NCBI GenBank assembly: GCA_003134655.1
Contig: PLBY01000107.1
Span: 62,001-126,000 of the forward strand
Direction of reading: 5' to 3'
Origin: Acidobacteriaceae bacterium
Lineage (GTDB): Bacteria; Acidobacteriota; Terriglobia; Terriglobales; Acidobacteriaceae
DNA length: 64,000 bases
Made by a program: the position numbers and the translations under genes. Positions 53,013 to 60,788 of this stretch are shown piece by piece (positions within the stretch are counted from its first letter, which is position 1; each line of letters opens with the position of its first letter). The notes beneath the pieces are model-generated. The model was not told the origin of the DNA, did no database searches, and saw only the letters and a program-made list of their open reading frames with translations.

Positions 53013-54050
53013 GTGACAGACACGGCTGTTGACATTGAGGGTAGGCATCTCAAGCTTTCGAACCTGGAGAAGGTGCTGTACCCCGCTGTGGGATTTACCA
53101 AACAGCAGGTCATCGACTACTACGCACGGATTGCGCCGGTGATCATTCCGCATCTGGCGGGGCGCGCGCTGACGCGCAAGCGGTATCCCGATGGCGTGGA
53201 CGGCGAACCGTTCTTCGAAAAGAACGCGCCCATGCACAAGCCGGAATGGGTGAAAACGGTGCCGATCTGGAGCGGGCGCAACCGGCGAACCGTCAATTAT
53301 GTCCTGGCGGATGATTTGGCCACGCTCGTGTGGCTGGCCAATCTGGCGGCACTCGAACTGCATCCGTCGCTGGCGCTGGCCAAGGACATTACTTGTCCGA
53401 CGGAGATGGTGTTTGACCTCGATCCGGGGTCGCCGGCGAACATTGTGCAATGCTGCCAGGTGGGGCTGTGGCTGCGCGAGATCTTCGAGCACTTCGGGTT
53501 GCAGAGTTTTCCGAAGACTTCCGGGTCGAAGGGACTGCAGATTTACGTTCCACTGAATACTCCGACGACGTATGACGCTACCAAGATGTTTTCGCACGCG
53601 CTGGCGCAACTGCTGGAACATGATCACCGCGATCTGGTGTTGTCGGAGATGAGCAAGCATGCCCGCACCGGCAAAGTGTTTGTCGACTGGAGTCAGAATG
53701 ATGAGCACAAGACGACGGTGGCGGTGTATTCGCTGCGGGCGCGGGAGCATCCCACGGTTTCGACGCCGGTGACGTGGGAGGAAGTCGAGCGGGCGTTTAA
53801 GAAGAAGGATGCGGGACTGCTGGTGTTCGAGGCGCCGCAGGTCGTTGCGCGGGTTGAGAAGTTGGGCGACTTGTTTGAGCCGGTGCTGGAATTGAAGCAG
53901 CGGTTGCCGGATCTGAAGGGTGCCGTCGCGGAAGAACCGAAGAGAATCGAGATCGCGGCGCAGGCCGAGGAGGAAGATCCGCCGCGGAAGACTTCCGGGA
54001 AAAAATCTATGCGGAAGGGGCCCGCTCGGAAGAAGCGGGGCAAGGTGTAA
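53013..54050 (+). CDS. ligD: LigD-type NHEJ polymerase domain, stand-alone
   Basis: This is a 345-residue archaeo-eukaryotic-primase-type polymerase. The catalytic acidic pair is VFDLDPG (D135, D137), and TSGSKGLQIYVPL and VFVDWSQNDEHKTTVAVYSLR complete the family pattern. The start is GTG at 53013; upstream residues in the track ORF come from a repeat and noise. The protein has only the polymerase module, with no nuclease or ATP-dependent ligase domain, and no ku gene in view. The last ~25 residues are Lys/Arg-rich (GKKSMRKGPARKKRGK), a likely DNA-binding tail. Its role is gap filling in double-strand-break end joining. Confidence 0.87.
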   Translation: MTDTAVDIEGRHLKLSNLEKVLYPAVGFTKQQVIDYYARIAPVIIPHLAGRALTRKRYPDGVDGEPFFEKNAPMHKPEWVKTVPIWSGRNRRTVNYVLADDLATLVWLANLAALELHPSLALAKDITCPTEMVFDLDPGSPANIVQCCQVGLWLREIFEHFGLQSFPKTSGSKGLQIYVPLNTPTTYDATKMFSHALAQLLEHDHRDLVLSEMSKHARTGKVFVDWSQNDEHKTTVAVYSLRAREHPTVSTPVTWEEVERAFKKKDAGLLVFEAPQVVARVEKLGDLFEPVLELKQRLPDLKGAVAEEPKRIEIAAQAEEEDPPRKTSGKKSMRKGPARKKRGKV

Positions 54051-54086
54051 TCCCGGTTTTGCCAAGTCCTGATACTGTCGAAAGTT

Positions 54087-54127
54087 CCCACCCTAGCCGC
54101 AAACAGCGCAGCTGGGATGGGGCACCC
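54087..54127. repeat. CCCACCCT...GGATGGGGCACCC repeat element
   Basis: An imperfect inverted repeat (CCCACCCTAGC ... GCTGGGATGGGG) ending in GGGGCACCC. A relative with the same ends lies inside xerD at 56465-56529. Confidence 0.55.
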
Positions 54128-54140
54128 GGCAAGAATCGTT

Positions 54141-54178
54141 AACCACTAAGGACACGAAGGTTCACGAAGGAACGCGAG
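54141..54178 (+). repeat. AACCACTAAGGACACGAAGG repeat, supplies the next gene's ribosome site
   Basis: AACCACTAAGGACACGAAGG is followed by TTCACGAAGGAACGCGAG, then the ATG of the DUF72 gene. The second ACGAAGG unit places GAAGGAA about nine bases before the start codon. This type of (CACGAAGG)n sequence is, from memory, a widespread dispersed intergenic repeat. Confidence 0.5.
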
Positions 54179-54904
54179 ATGGCGCAATTTTTTGCAGGAA
54201 CGTCGGGATGGGCCTACCCAACGTGGAAGCCTGATTTTTATCTGGCCAAGCTGGCCCAGAAGAAATTCCTCAGCCACTACTCGACGCAGCTCAATACCGT
54301 CGAGGTGAATTTCACCTTCCGGCAGCTGGTCAAAGAAACGACCATCCAGAACTGGCTGCACGATACGCCCGCGCATTTTCGCTTCGGCATCAAGGCACAC
54401 CAGGTGATCACGCATATCAAGCGGCTCAAGGGCACGGAAGATTTTGTGCCGCGATTTCTGGCGACCATTGAGCCGCTGGCTGCTGTGGGCAAATTGGGAC
54501 CGGTACTGTTCCAACTCCCTCCGAACTTGAAGGCCGATCTGGCGCTGTTGAAAGAATTTCTGGCAATCCTGCCACGCAGCGTGCCGGCGTCGTTTGAGTT
54601 TCGTCATGCGTCGTGGTTTGCCGACTCGACCTGGGAATTGCTGAGGGCGAGCAACGTGGCGCTGTGCGTGGCCGAGACCGAGACGCTCACCACGCCAGAA
54701 GTCGCGACCGCTGGTTTTGTGTATTACCGCTTTCGCAAGCCGAGTTATACCGGCGAGGAACGGCGATCAATGATCGAGCGCATCCGACAACATATCGCCG
54801 CGGGGCGCGATGTCTTTGCGTATTTCAAGCATGAGGAAACGCCGGAAGGCGCGCGGTACGCCGTGGAATTGCTGCGGGAAGTGGGCGGCGCGGAGGGAGC
54901 GTGA
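54179..54904 (+). CDS. DUF72 (YecE-like) protein
   Basis: This is a 241-residue TIM-barrel-like protein of the DUF72/YecE family. The N-terminal FAGTSGWAYPTWKPDFYLAKL, then TQLNTVEVNFTFRQL, FRFGIKAHQVITHIKRL, GPVLFQLPPNLKADL, FEFRHASWF and YYRFRKPSYTGEE, are the family blocks in order. The fold resembles xylose-isomerase-like TIM barrels. No reaction is established for the family as far as I know. The ATG is fixed by the AAGGAA site in the preceding repeat. The TGA stop overlaps the GTG start of the next gene (GTGA), so the two are coupled. Confidence 0.85.
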   Translation: MAQFFAGTSGWAYPTWKPDFYLAKLAQKKFLSHYSTQLNTVEVNFTFRQLVKETTIQNWLHDTPAHFRFGIKAHQVITHIKRLKGTEDFVPRFLATIEPLAAVGKLGPVLFQLPPNLKADLALLKEFLAILPRSVPASFEFRHASWFADSTWELLRASNVALCVAETETLTTPEVATAGFVYYRFRKPSYTGEERRSMIERIRQHIAAGRDVFAYFKHEETPEGARYAVELLREVGGAEGA

Positions 54905-55695
54905 TCAGGCTGAGCGCGGGCGCTCTCGTCTGGGCTGCGTTCTGCCTGGTGGTGAGCGCTGGGGCTGCGCAAGATTCCCCGCTGCGCTCGGTTCACGTTT
55001 TTGTCGCGCTCGCCGACAATCAGAGCCAGGGCATCATTCCAGTCCCGGCGAAGCTCGGCAACGGGGAAGATCCGGAACGCAACCTGTACTGGGGCTCGGC
55101 GTATGGCGTGAAGACGTTTTTCTCGCGCAGCGCTGACTGGGAGCGAATTGCCTGCGCTGAGAAGCCGAAGGCCGAGGTTCTTGAGCGGTGCGTGTTCAAA
55201 CATCGCGCGACCAATGTATATCTTGTCGCCGACGCGTATCGTGGCCAGGAGATCCGGCAGGCGATTCTTGATTTTCTGTCTTCGGCAGCGGGAGATGACC
55301 CGGAGATGGTGAGTGTGCCCACTGCGTCCGGTGCCGTGAAGTTGCAGACTCGTGGTGGCGCAAATCTGGTGGCCTACATTGGGCACGACGGGCTGATGGA
55401 TTTTCAACTGCAGCAGTTTCCGCGCAAGAAAAACGAGATTCGTCGCGACGCCATTGTGCTGGCCTGCGCGAGTAAACAGTTTTTCGCGGAGCCGGTGCGG
55501 GCCGCCGGGGCATACCCTCTGCTATGGACGACGGGGCTGATGGCTCCTGAGGCTTACACGCTGAAGAGTGCCCTCGATGGGTGGATTGCGGGAGAGGATA
55601 ACGAGCAGATTCGCGATCGGGCCGCCTGGGCGTATGACAAGTATCAGAAATGTGGACTTCGCGCGGCGCACCGGCTATTCGCCAGCGGGTGGTGA
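54901..55695 (+). CDS. Secreted protein with caspase/CHAT-like His...Cys signature
   Basis: This is a 264-residue exported protein. The start is GTG at 54901, overlapping the DUF72 stop; a signal peptide ends around residue 23 (VVSAGAA). The mature part opens VHVFVALADNQSQGIIPVPAKLG. Two blocks resemble the catalytic pair of caspase/gingipain/CHAT folds: LVAYIGHDGLMD (His162) after a strand, and AIVLACASKQFF (Cys189) after another. LLWTTGLMAPEAYTL follows, where such folds often have a third strand and helix. The 27-residue His-Cys spacing is short for the superfamily. No named family is recognised; a cysteine-peptidase-like role is inference only. Confidence 0.6.
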   Translation: MIRLSAGALVWAAFCLVVSAGAAQDSPLRSVHVFVALADNQSQGIIPVPAKLGNGEDPERNLYWGSAYGVKTFFSRSADWERIACAEKPKAEVLERCVFKHRATNVYLVADAYRGQEIRQAILDFLSSAAGDDPEMVSVPTASGAVKLQTRGGANLVAYIGHDGLMDFQLQQFPRKKNEIRRDAIVLACASKQFFAEPVRAAGAYPLLWTTGLMAPEAYTLKSALDGWIAGEDNEQIRDRAAWAYDKYQKCGLRAAHRLFASGW

Positions 55696-55704
55696 CGTGG
55701 TGAG

Positions 55705-55728
55705 AGAGACGTAGCAAGCTACGTCTCT
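55705..55728. repeat. GAGACGTAG hairpin repeat
   Basis: AGAGACGTAG-CAAG-CTACGTCTCT is a perfect 10-bp stem with a 4-base loop, ten bases after the preceding stop. It has no T-run, so it is more likely a dispersed palindrome than a terminator, although it could stabilise the mRNA end. Confidence 0.55.
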
Positions 55729-55804
55729 ACGGCGCGATTCCGTTCGCATCCTCCTCAGTACTTTTGCTTGCGTCCGATAACCGTCATACTGAATCTCTTC
55801 TGCT

Positions 55805-56839
55805 ATGGCTTCCCAGGCGAACGCGGACGTGCTTTCCGGCTTTCTCGACTACTTGCGCATCGAGAAAGGGCTGGCGGCGAATTCGATCAGCGCCTATGCA
55901 ACCGACATCCTGCAATTTTCTGAATTTCTGGAGAAGCATAAGCGGGTTCTGCTGAGTGCGCGGCGGAACGATGTGCGGGAATTCCTGCAGCAGTTGTTTT
56001 CGAATCAGGTCGACGGGCGCAGCGTGGGGCGGAAGCTTTCGGCGCTACGGCATCTGTATCGTTATCTACTGCTCGACAAGAGAGTCGACCACGATCCGAC
56101 GCTGAATATTGAATCGCCCCGGCAGTGGAAGGTGCTGCCCAAGTCGCTGGCGCGCGATGAAGTGGAGTCGACGCTGGCGTCTCCGGCTACGCTGTTGGCG
56201 AGCGGACAGCGCAACTCGAAAGATGCGGCGGCATTGGCCGCTCGTGATCGAGCCATGCTGGAATTGCTGTACGCGGGGGCGCTGCGGGTTTCGGAGATGG
56301 TGAACGCCACGCTGGAGGATTTGAAGCTGGAGTCGGGATACATGCTGGTGCGCGGCAAGGGGGACAAGGAACGCATCGTGCCGCTGGGAAAACCCGCGCA
56401 GGATGCGTTGTCGGAATATCTGGCACAGGGGCGGACCGCGCTGGCGGAAAGAAAAGTCAAAGATCCCCACCCCTTCGACAAGCTCAGGGCAGGCTCTCTC
56501 GCAAAGAACGCGAGAAGGGTGGGGCACCCACCGACACTTGCTGTCACGAGCGGGAATTCGCCGTTTTTGTTTATCGCGCGGGGCGGGCGTAGATTGACGC
56601 GGCAGCGGGTGTGGCAGATGGTGGGGGAATCGTCGGTTGCGTCCGGACGGCACGCGTCACCGCACATGCTGCGGCATTCGTGCGCCACGCACATGGTGGA
56701 AAACGGTGCGGACTTGCGGACGGTGCAGACAATCCTGGGTCACGCGGACATCTCGACTACGCAGGTGTATACGCATCTGGCGCTGGATCGGCTGCGAACC
56801 GTGTATCAGAAGCATCATCCGAGGGCGAAGGCGAAATGA
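55805..56839 (+). CDS. xerD: Tyrosine recombinase XerD-like, with in-frame repeat insertion
   Basis: This is a 344-residue tyrosine recombinase, ~45 residues longer than usual. The N-terminal SAM-like domain begins FLDYLRIEKGLAANSISAYATDI. The catalytic residues are present: Arg in YAGALRVSEM, Lys in RGKGDKERIVPLGK, His-x-x-Arg in HMLRHSCATHM, His in LGHADISTTQ and nucleophile Tyr in VYTHLAL. Between ALAERK and SPFLFIARGG the ORF carries ~28 foreign residues (KDPHPFDKLRAGSLAKNARR) encoded by a palindromic repeat (56465-56529) that kept the frame. This type of protein resolves chromosome dimers at dif with FtsK. Whether the insertion is tolerated is unknown. Confidence 0.85.
   Translation: MASQANADVLSGFLDYLRIEKGLAANSISAYATDILQFSEFLEKHKRVLLSARRNDVREFLQQLFSNQVDGRSVGRKLSALRHLYRYLLLDKRVDHDPTLNIESPRQWKVLPKSLARDEVESTLASPATLLASGQRNSKDAAALAARDRAMLELLYAGALRVSEMVNATLEDLKLESGYMLVRGKGDKERIVPLGKPAQDALSEYLAQGRTALAERKVKDPHPFDKLRAGSLAKNARRVGHPPTLAVTSGNSPFLFIARGGRRLTRQRVWQMVGESSVASGRHASPHMLRHSCATHMVENGADLRTVQTILGHADISTTQVYTHLALDRLRTVYQKHHPRAKAK
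56465..56529. repeat. Palindromic repeat element inserted within xerD
   Basis: CCCCACCCCTTC at the left pairs with GAAGGGTGGGG at the right, enclosing CTCTCGCAAAGAACGCGAG, itself an inverted repeat. The outer ends match those of the element at 54087-54127. It is inserted in frame between two conserved segments of the recombinase. Confidence 0.7.
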
Positions 56840-56843
56840 TATT

Positions 56844-56970
56844 CACCACGGAGGCACGGAGACACGGAGGAATGCAGACAATAATTTCTGTTTCGGGTTC
56901 GAACGAGACTCTTGCCGCGGTAAGATTTTACAAACTCCTGTTTTCTCTGTGTCTCCGTGTCTCCGTGGTG
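56844..56970. repeat. CACGGAG inverted-repeat element between the two xer genes
   Basis: The left arm CACCACGGAGGCACGGAG continues with ACACGGAGG (56844-56870). The right arm CTCTGTGTCTCCGTGTCTCC ends in GTGGTG (56945-56970). The arms match at ~23 of 26 positions, with a ~75-base interior and no ORF. It looks like a small non-autonomous mobile or structural element. Confidence 0.65.
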
Positions 56971-56986
56971 GAGTTGGTGAAGTAAC

Positions 56987-57892
56987 ATGAATCCCGACAA
57001 GACCATCGTTTCGAAAGCCGTTGCCGATTTCCTCCGCCACTTGCGCGAGCGCAATGCCTCGCCGCACACAATCAAGGCGTACAGCGGCGATCTGGCAAAC
57101 TTCGCTGCCTACGCTGGGTCGCGGGGATGGAAATCGATCGACCACATCGCGATTCGCGGATTTCTCTCGCAGCTTTACGAAAAGGGACTAGGCAAGACGT
57201 CCGTGGCGCGATCACTCGCGGCGGTGCGGTCGTTGTATCGGTGGCTGGCGCGGGAGGGAGTGGTCGAGCAGAATCCAGCAAAGCTGGTGGCGACACCGCG
57301 GCTGCCGAAAAAGTTACCGCGCGTGCCGACCATTGAAGAAATGAACTTCGTGCTCGATGGGCAAATGCCTGAGGTCGCGGCTTTTCCTGAGCGTGATCTT
57401 CTCATGCTCGAATTGCTTTATGGCTGCGGCATCCGCAACTCGGAGCTGACCGGAATTAATCTTGACGACATCCGATTGAGTGCGGAAGCAATCTTGATTC
57501 GCGGCAAAGGGAAGAAGGAGCGCTACGTTCCGTTCGGCGGGTCAGCGAAGAGCGCGCTGGCGGGCTATCTTCCGGCACGGCAGGCAATGCTGGCGGAAAT
57601 CCGCAAGAACTCCTCTGCGCTGCTTATCAACCAGCGCGGGGGGCGTCTGACCACACGCAGCGTGGGTCGCATCATCAAGAAGATTGCCGTTGCCAAGGGG
57701 CTTTCTCCGGACGTGCATCCGCACACTCTGCGCCATGCGTTCGGCACTCATATGCTGGAAGAGGGCGCCGACCTGCGTGCTATTCAGGAGTTGCTCGGCC
57801 ACGAGCGCCTGGCCACGACGCAGCGCTACACGCAGCTTTCGATGAAACATGTGCTGCAGGTCTACGACCAGACGCATCCCCGCGCAAAGTAG
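56987..57892 (+). CDS. xerC: Tyrosine recombinase XerC-like
   Basis: This is a 301-residue tyrosine recombinase of normal Xer length. The N-terminal core-binding domain starts [30 protein letters not shown]. The catalytic set is complete: Arg in [10 protein letters not shown], Lys in [36 protein letters not shown] and Tyr in RYTQLSM. It is clearly distinct from the gene upstream, so the tandem pair fits a XerD/XerC heterotetramer acting at dif; which is C and which is D is a guess. There is a 147-base gap filled by the CACGGAG element. Confidence 0.88.
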   Translation: MNPDKTIVSKAVADFLRHLRERNASPHTIKAYSGDLANFAAYAGSRGWKSIDHIAIRGFLSQLYEKGLGKTSVARSLAAVRSLYRWLAREGVVEQNPAKLVATPRLPKKLPRVPTIEEMNFVLDGQMPEVAAFPERDLLMLELLYGCGIRNSELTGINLDDIRLSAEAILIRGKGKKERYVPFGGSAKSALAGYLPARQAMLAEIRKNSSALLINQRGGRLTTRSVGRIIKKIAVAKGLSPDVHPHTLRHAFGTHMLEEGADLRAIQELLGHERLATTQRYTQLSMKHVLQVYDQTHPRAK

Positions 57893-57931
57893 TGACAGGC
57901 CCCGGGCGCGGCGCCTGAGAGATCCGTGTCA

Positions 57932-60673
57932 CTAAGGCTTTCGCAGTCCTTCCCACATCTCGACGATCCGTTTCTTCAAATCAGCAGTGAGTTTTTCGTA
58001 GGTGGCTTCCGACGCTTCGGATTCCGGCGGCGGAACCATGGGATCTCCGAAGACCATCTTCAGTGGCGTGAATCCTCGAAATGCCTGGTTGCGCGGCCAC
58101 GCGTCATGGAAGCCCTCAATCGCCACCGGAATAATCGGCACCTGCAGGTGAATCGAAAGAATGGCTGCGCCCTTTTTGAAGATTCTGGGTGTGCCATCGA
58201 TGGAGCGCTCGCCCTCGGGGTAGAGAATCAGCGCGAGTCCGTGCCGCAGGCCGAACGCGCCGGCGCGCATGGCAGGAACCAGGTTTGCATCGGGATCGAG
58301 CACGACTACCTTGATGGAGCGCGCCAGTTTTCGCATGAATCCCTGGCCGAAGATGTCGCTGGTGCCTACGGCAAAAGCTCGAAAGAAAACTTCCCGTGGC
58401 AGCAAACACGCCAGTATCAGCGGATCGAGATAGCTCTGGTGGTTTGACGAGATGATGTAGGCGCCATCCTTGGGGAGTTTCTCGAGTCCGGTCACCTTCA
58501 GATGAAAGCGATCGAGAACGAACATCTGCATCACTCTGGTGACGAGATACCAGAACGTGTCGTTGATTCGACTGGGATGGGCCAGGCGAATCACGTCGGG
58601 ATCGTCGGGATCCTCGGCGAGGATCGATTTCCACCCGGCGAAGGTGACGCGCGATCCCGGGCCGCCAGCGCCGCTGGCCGCGCTTTGCAGCACGGCGTCG
58701 ATGAGATCGCGGACGGTGTAAATTTCAGTCAGCTGGGACTCTTCGAGATTGCCGCCGAGTTCTTCTTCGAGGCGGCTGAGTAGTTCGACGCGCTGCATCG
58801 AATCGAGGCCGAGATCGAGATCGAGGCTCAGCGTGGGCCGCATGGTTGGCGGAGCGGAGCGCGCGCCTTCGCGGACAATCTTCAGACCCCGCTGCACGTC
58901 CGGCTGGTCGAGCCATGCGGCTTCGTCCGGGGTGAGCGGTTTCTCCGCCGGCAGGTTCGCATCGTCGGCAGTCTTGTTGGTCTGATTGGCTCTGACTCGC
59001 TTCGCGACTTCGAAGCGCTTTATCTTGCGGGTCGTGGTGCGTGGCAAGTCTTCTTGCCAGATCTCGTAGCTGCCAATGCGCTTGGTGGAGGCGATCTTTG
59101 GCGCCAGGCCTTCAATGTCGAAGCGGATAGCTTCCTTCGCGTTCACGATCTTGCGCTGGCGAAGAACATCGAAATTCGGGACGATCACGGCGTGCAGCCG
59201 GTCGCCGCCCTCGCCCGGTTTTCCTTCCATTCCCATCACGGCGATTTCCTTGATGATCGGCGACTTCAGATAGTGCGCTTCGATCTCCTCGGGATAGACG
59301 TTCTTGCCGTTGCTCAGGACGATGACTTCTTTTTTTCGTCCGGTGAGGAACAGGTGCCCGTGCGCGTCGAAATAGCCGAGGTCGCCGGTCAGGAACCATC
59401 CGTCGCGCATGACCGCGGCCGTGGCATCGGGGCGGTTCCAGTAACCCTTCATCACCACCGCGCCGCGCACCGCGACTTCACCGACCGGCGGACCCTCTTC
59501 CTGCGGTTGAATATCGACGATCTTGCCCTCGACGCCTTTCATCGCCTTGCCGCAGGAGCCAATCACGTTGTCGTGGGGAGAATTGACGAAGATGGCTGCG
59601 GTCGTTTCCGTCAGGCCTAGTGCCTGTAGTATGTCGATGCCAAGGTCGTGAAAGTCTCGCATGATCTCGGGATCGAAGCGTGAGCCGCCGGTGGCCAGAT
59701 AGCGCATTTTCGGCCCGAGGGTGTCGTGGATTTTGCGGAAGAAGACGCGTCCGGCATTGATTCCCAACTTGCGCAGAGTGCGGTTGACCGCGACCAGCAG
59801 CGAGAAAACTTTCTGTGTTACCGCGCCGCGCTTCTTGATCTCCTGGAAGATACGTTCATGGATCAGATAGTAGAACTGAGGTACGACGGCGAACGCGGTG
59901 ATGTTGCGCTCGCCCAGAGCGCGCATCAGTTCGGTGGTGTTGAGCGTTTCCAGATAAACGACGCGCGATCCCTTCACCAGCGGGAGCAGAAGATTCGCCA
60001 TCTGCGCCAGCACGTGGAAGAGCGGCAGAACGCCGAGCAGCGCGTCGGTGGGGCCGAGATCGATCCAGTTGAACACGGCCTCAACTTCGCCCAGGAAATT
60101 GGCGTGCGTCAGCATCACGCCTTTGGGGTCGGCGGTAGTGCCGGAAGTGTAGAGCAGGGACGCGAGATCGTCGTCCTTGGCAGGGGCGGGTTTAAATTTG
60201 CCCGGGCCCGCTTCGAAGATCGCAGGCAGATTGCCGAGCCAGTGATCCTCGACGGAATGGCTGGCCATGCGGTCGGGGTCCATGAGGACGAGACCCAGGT
60301 TCAGTTCGGTGACTGCAGGCCGTGCTACCGGAAGATGTTTGGCGTCGCAGAAGACTGCCGACGCGCCACTGTCTTTCAGAAGCTTGGCGACCTGGTCGGT
60401 GTGCAGGGCAGTGTCAAGAGGAACGGCGGCGCAACCCGAGGCAATAATTCCCAGGTAGGCCGCGACCCAGCGCGGGTGGTTGTCGGCGAATATCGCGAGT
60501 CTTGATCCGTGCGGGAACTCGTTTTCGGTGATCCAACGGCCCACGGATTCCGCCATGCGGTGAAGTTCGGCGTAGGTGCAGCTTTCGATGTGATCGTGGC
60601 GCTGGAGTTCGAGCGCGACATTATCAGGCCAGCGCAGGGAGCAATCGACAAAGCGGTCGTAGAAGGTGGGCAT
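57932..60673 (-). CDS. Acyl-CoA ligase / ACP / PlsC acyltransferase fusion
   Basis: This is a 913-residue three-module protein. Residues ~1-570 are a long-chain acyl-adenylating enzyme (SLLYTSGTTADPKGVMLTHAN, ALGLTETTAAIFVN, GWFLTGDLGYFDAHGHLFLTGRKKEVIVLSNGKNVYP). Around 640-700 lies a carrier-protein segment with the phosphopantetheine Ser (LDLDLGLDSMQRVELLSRLEEELGG). The C-terminal ~190 residues are a PlsC-type acyltransferase with NHQSYLDPL (HX4D) and LILYPEGERSIDG. The start at 60673 is used; the track ORF extends 92 Arg-rich residues further. It probably activates a fatty acid, loads it on its own ACP and transfers it to a lysophospholipid or similar acceptor. Confidence 0.87.
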   Translation of the reverse strand: MPTFYDRFVDCSLRWPDNVALELQRHDHIESCTYAELHRMAESVGRWITENEFPHGSRLAIFADNHPRWVAAYLGIIASGCAAVPLDTALHTDQVAKLLKDSGASAVFCDAKHLPVARPAVTELNLGLVLMDPDRMASHSVEDHWLGNLPAIFEAGPGKFKPAPAKDDDLASLLYTSGTTADPKGVMLTHANFLGEVEAVFNWIDLGPTDALLGVLPLFHVLAQMANLLLPLVKGSRVVYLETLNTTELMRALGERNITAFAVVPQFYYLIHERIFQEIKKRGAVTQKVFSLLVAVNRTLRKLGINAGRVFFRKIHDTLGPKMRYLATGGSRFDPEIMRDFHDLGIDILQALGLTETTAAIFVNSPHDNVIGSCGKAMKGVEGKIVDIQPQEEGPPVGEVAVRGAVVMKGYWNRPDATAAVMRDGWFLTGDLGYFDAHGHLFLTGRKKEVIVLSNGKNVYPEEIEAHYLKSPIIKEIAVMGMEGKPGEGGDRLHAVIVPNFDVLRQRKIVNAKEAIRFDIEGLAPKIASTKRIGSYEIWQEDLPRTTTRKIKRFEVAKRVRANQTNKTADDANLPAEKPLTPDEAAWLDQPDVQRGLKIVREGARSAPPTMRPTLSLDLDLGLDSMQRVELLSRLEEELGGNLEESQLTEIYTVRDLIDAVLQSAASGAGGPGSRVTFAGWKSILAEDPDDPDVIRLAHPSRINDTFWYLVTRVMQMFVLDRFHLKVTGLEKLPKDGAYIISSNHQSYLDPLILACLLPREVFFRAFAVGTSDIFGQGFMRKLARSIKVVVLDPDANLVPAMRAGAFGLRHGLALILYPEGERSIDGTPRIFKKGAAILSIHLQVPIIPVAIEGFHDAWPRNQAFRGFTPLKMVFGDPMVPPPESEASEATYEKLTADLKKRIVEMWEGLRKP

Positions 60674-60788
60674 TCGTCGTGGCGAATATACACGAAATGC
60701 GTTACGGAACGCAGTACGCGTGGTCCTTCCCCTGCCGATTATTCCAGCCTTCACCCAAACCGAACGACGCAGTGGGAGGCGCGTCCGG

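Noticed and set aside
52869-54065. 398-aa minus-strand ORF
   Set aside because: Antisense of the LigD-type polymerase gene. The translation is Arg/His/Gln-rich without motifs.
55805-57892. The tandem tyrosine recombinases as a mobile-element integrase or integron
   Set aside because: Both have XerC/XerD-type length and motifs. No attachment sites, cargo genes or direct repeats are visible around them. Housekeeping chromosome-dimer resolution is the simpler reading.
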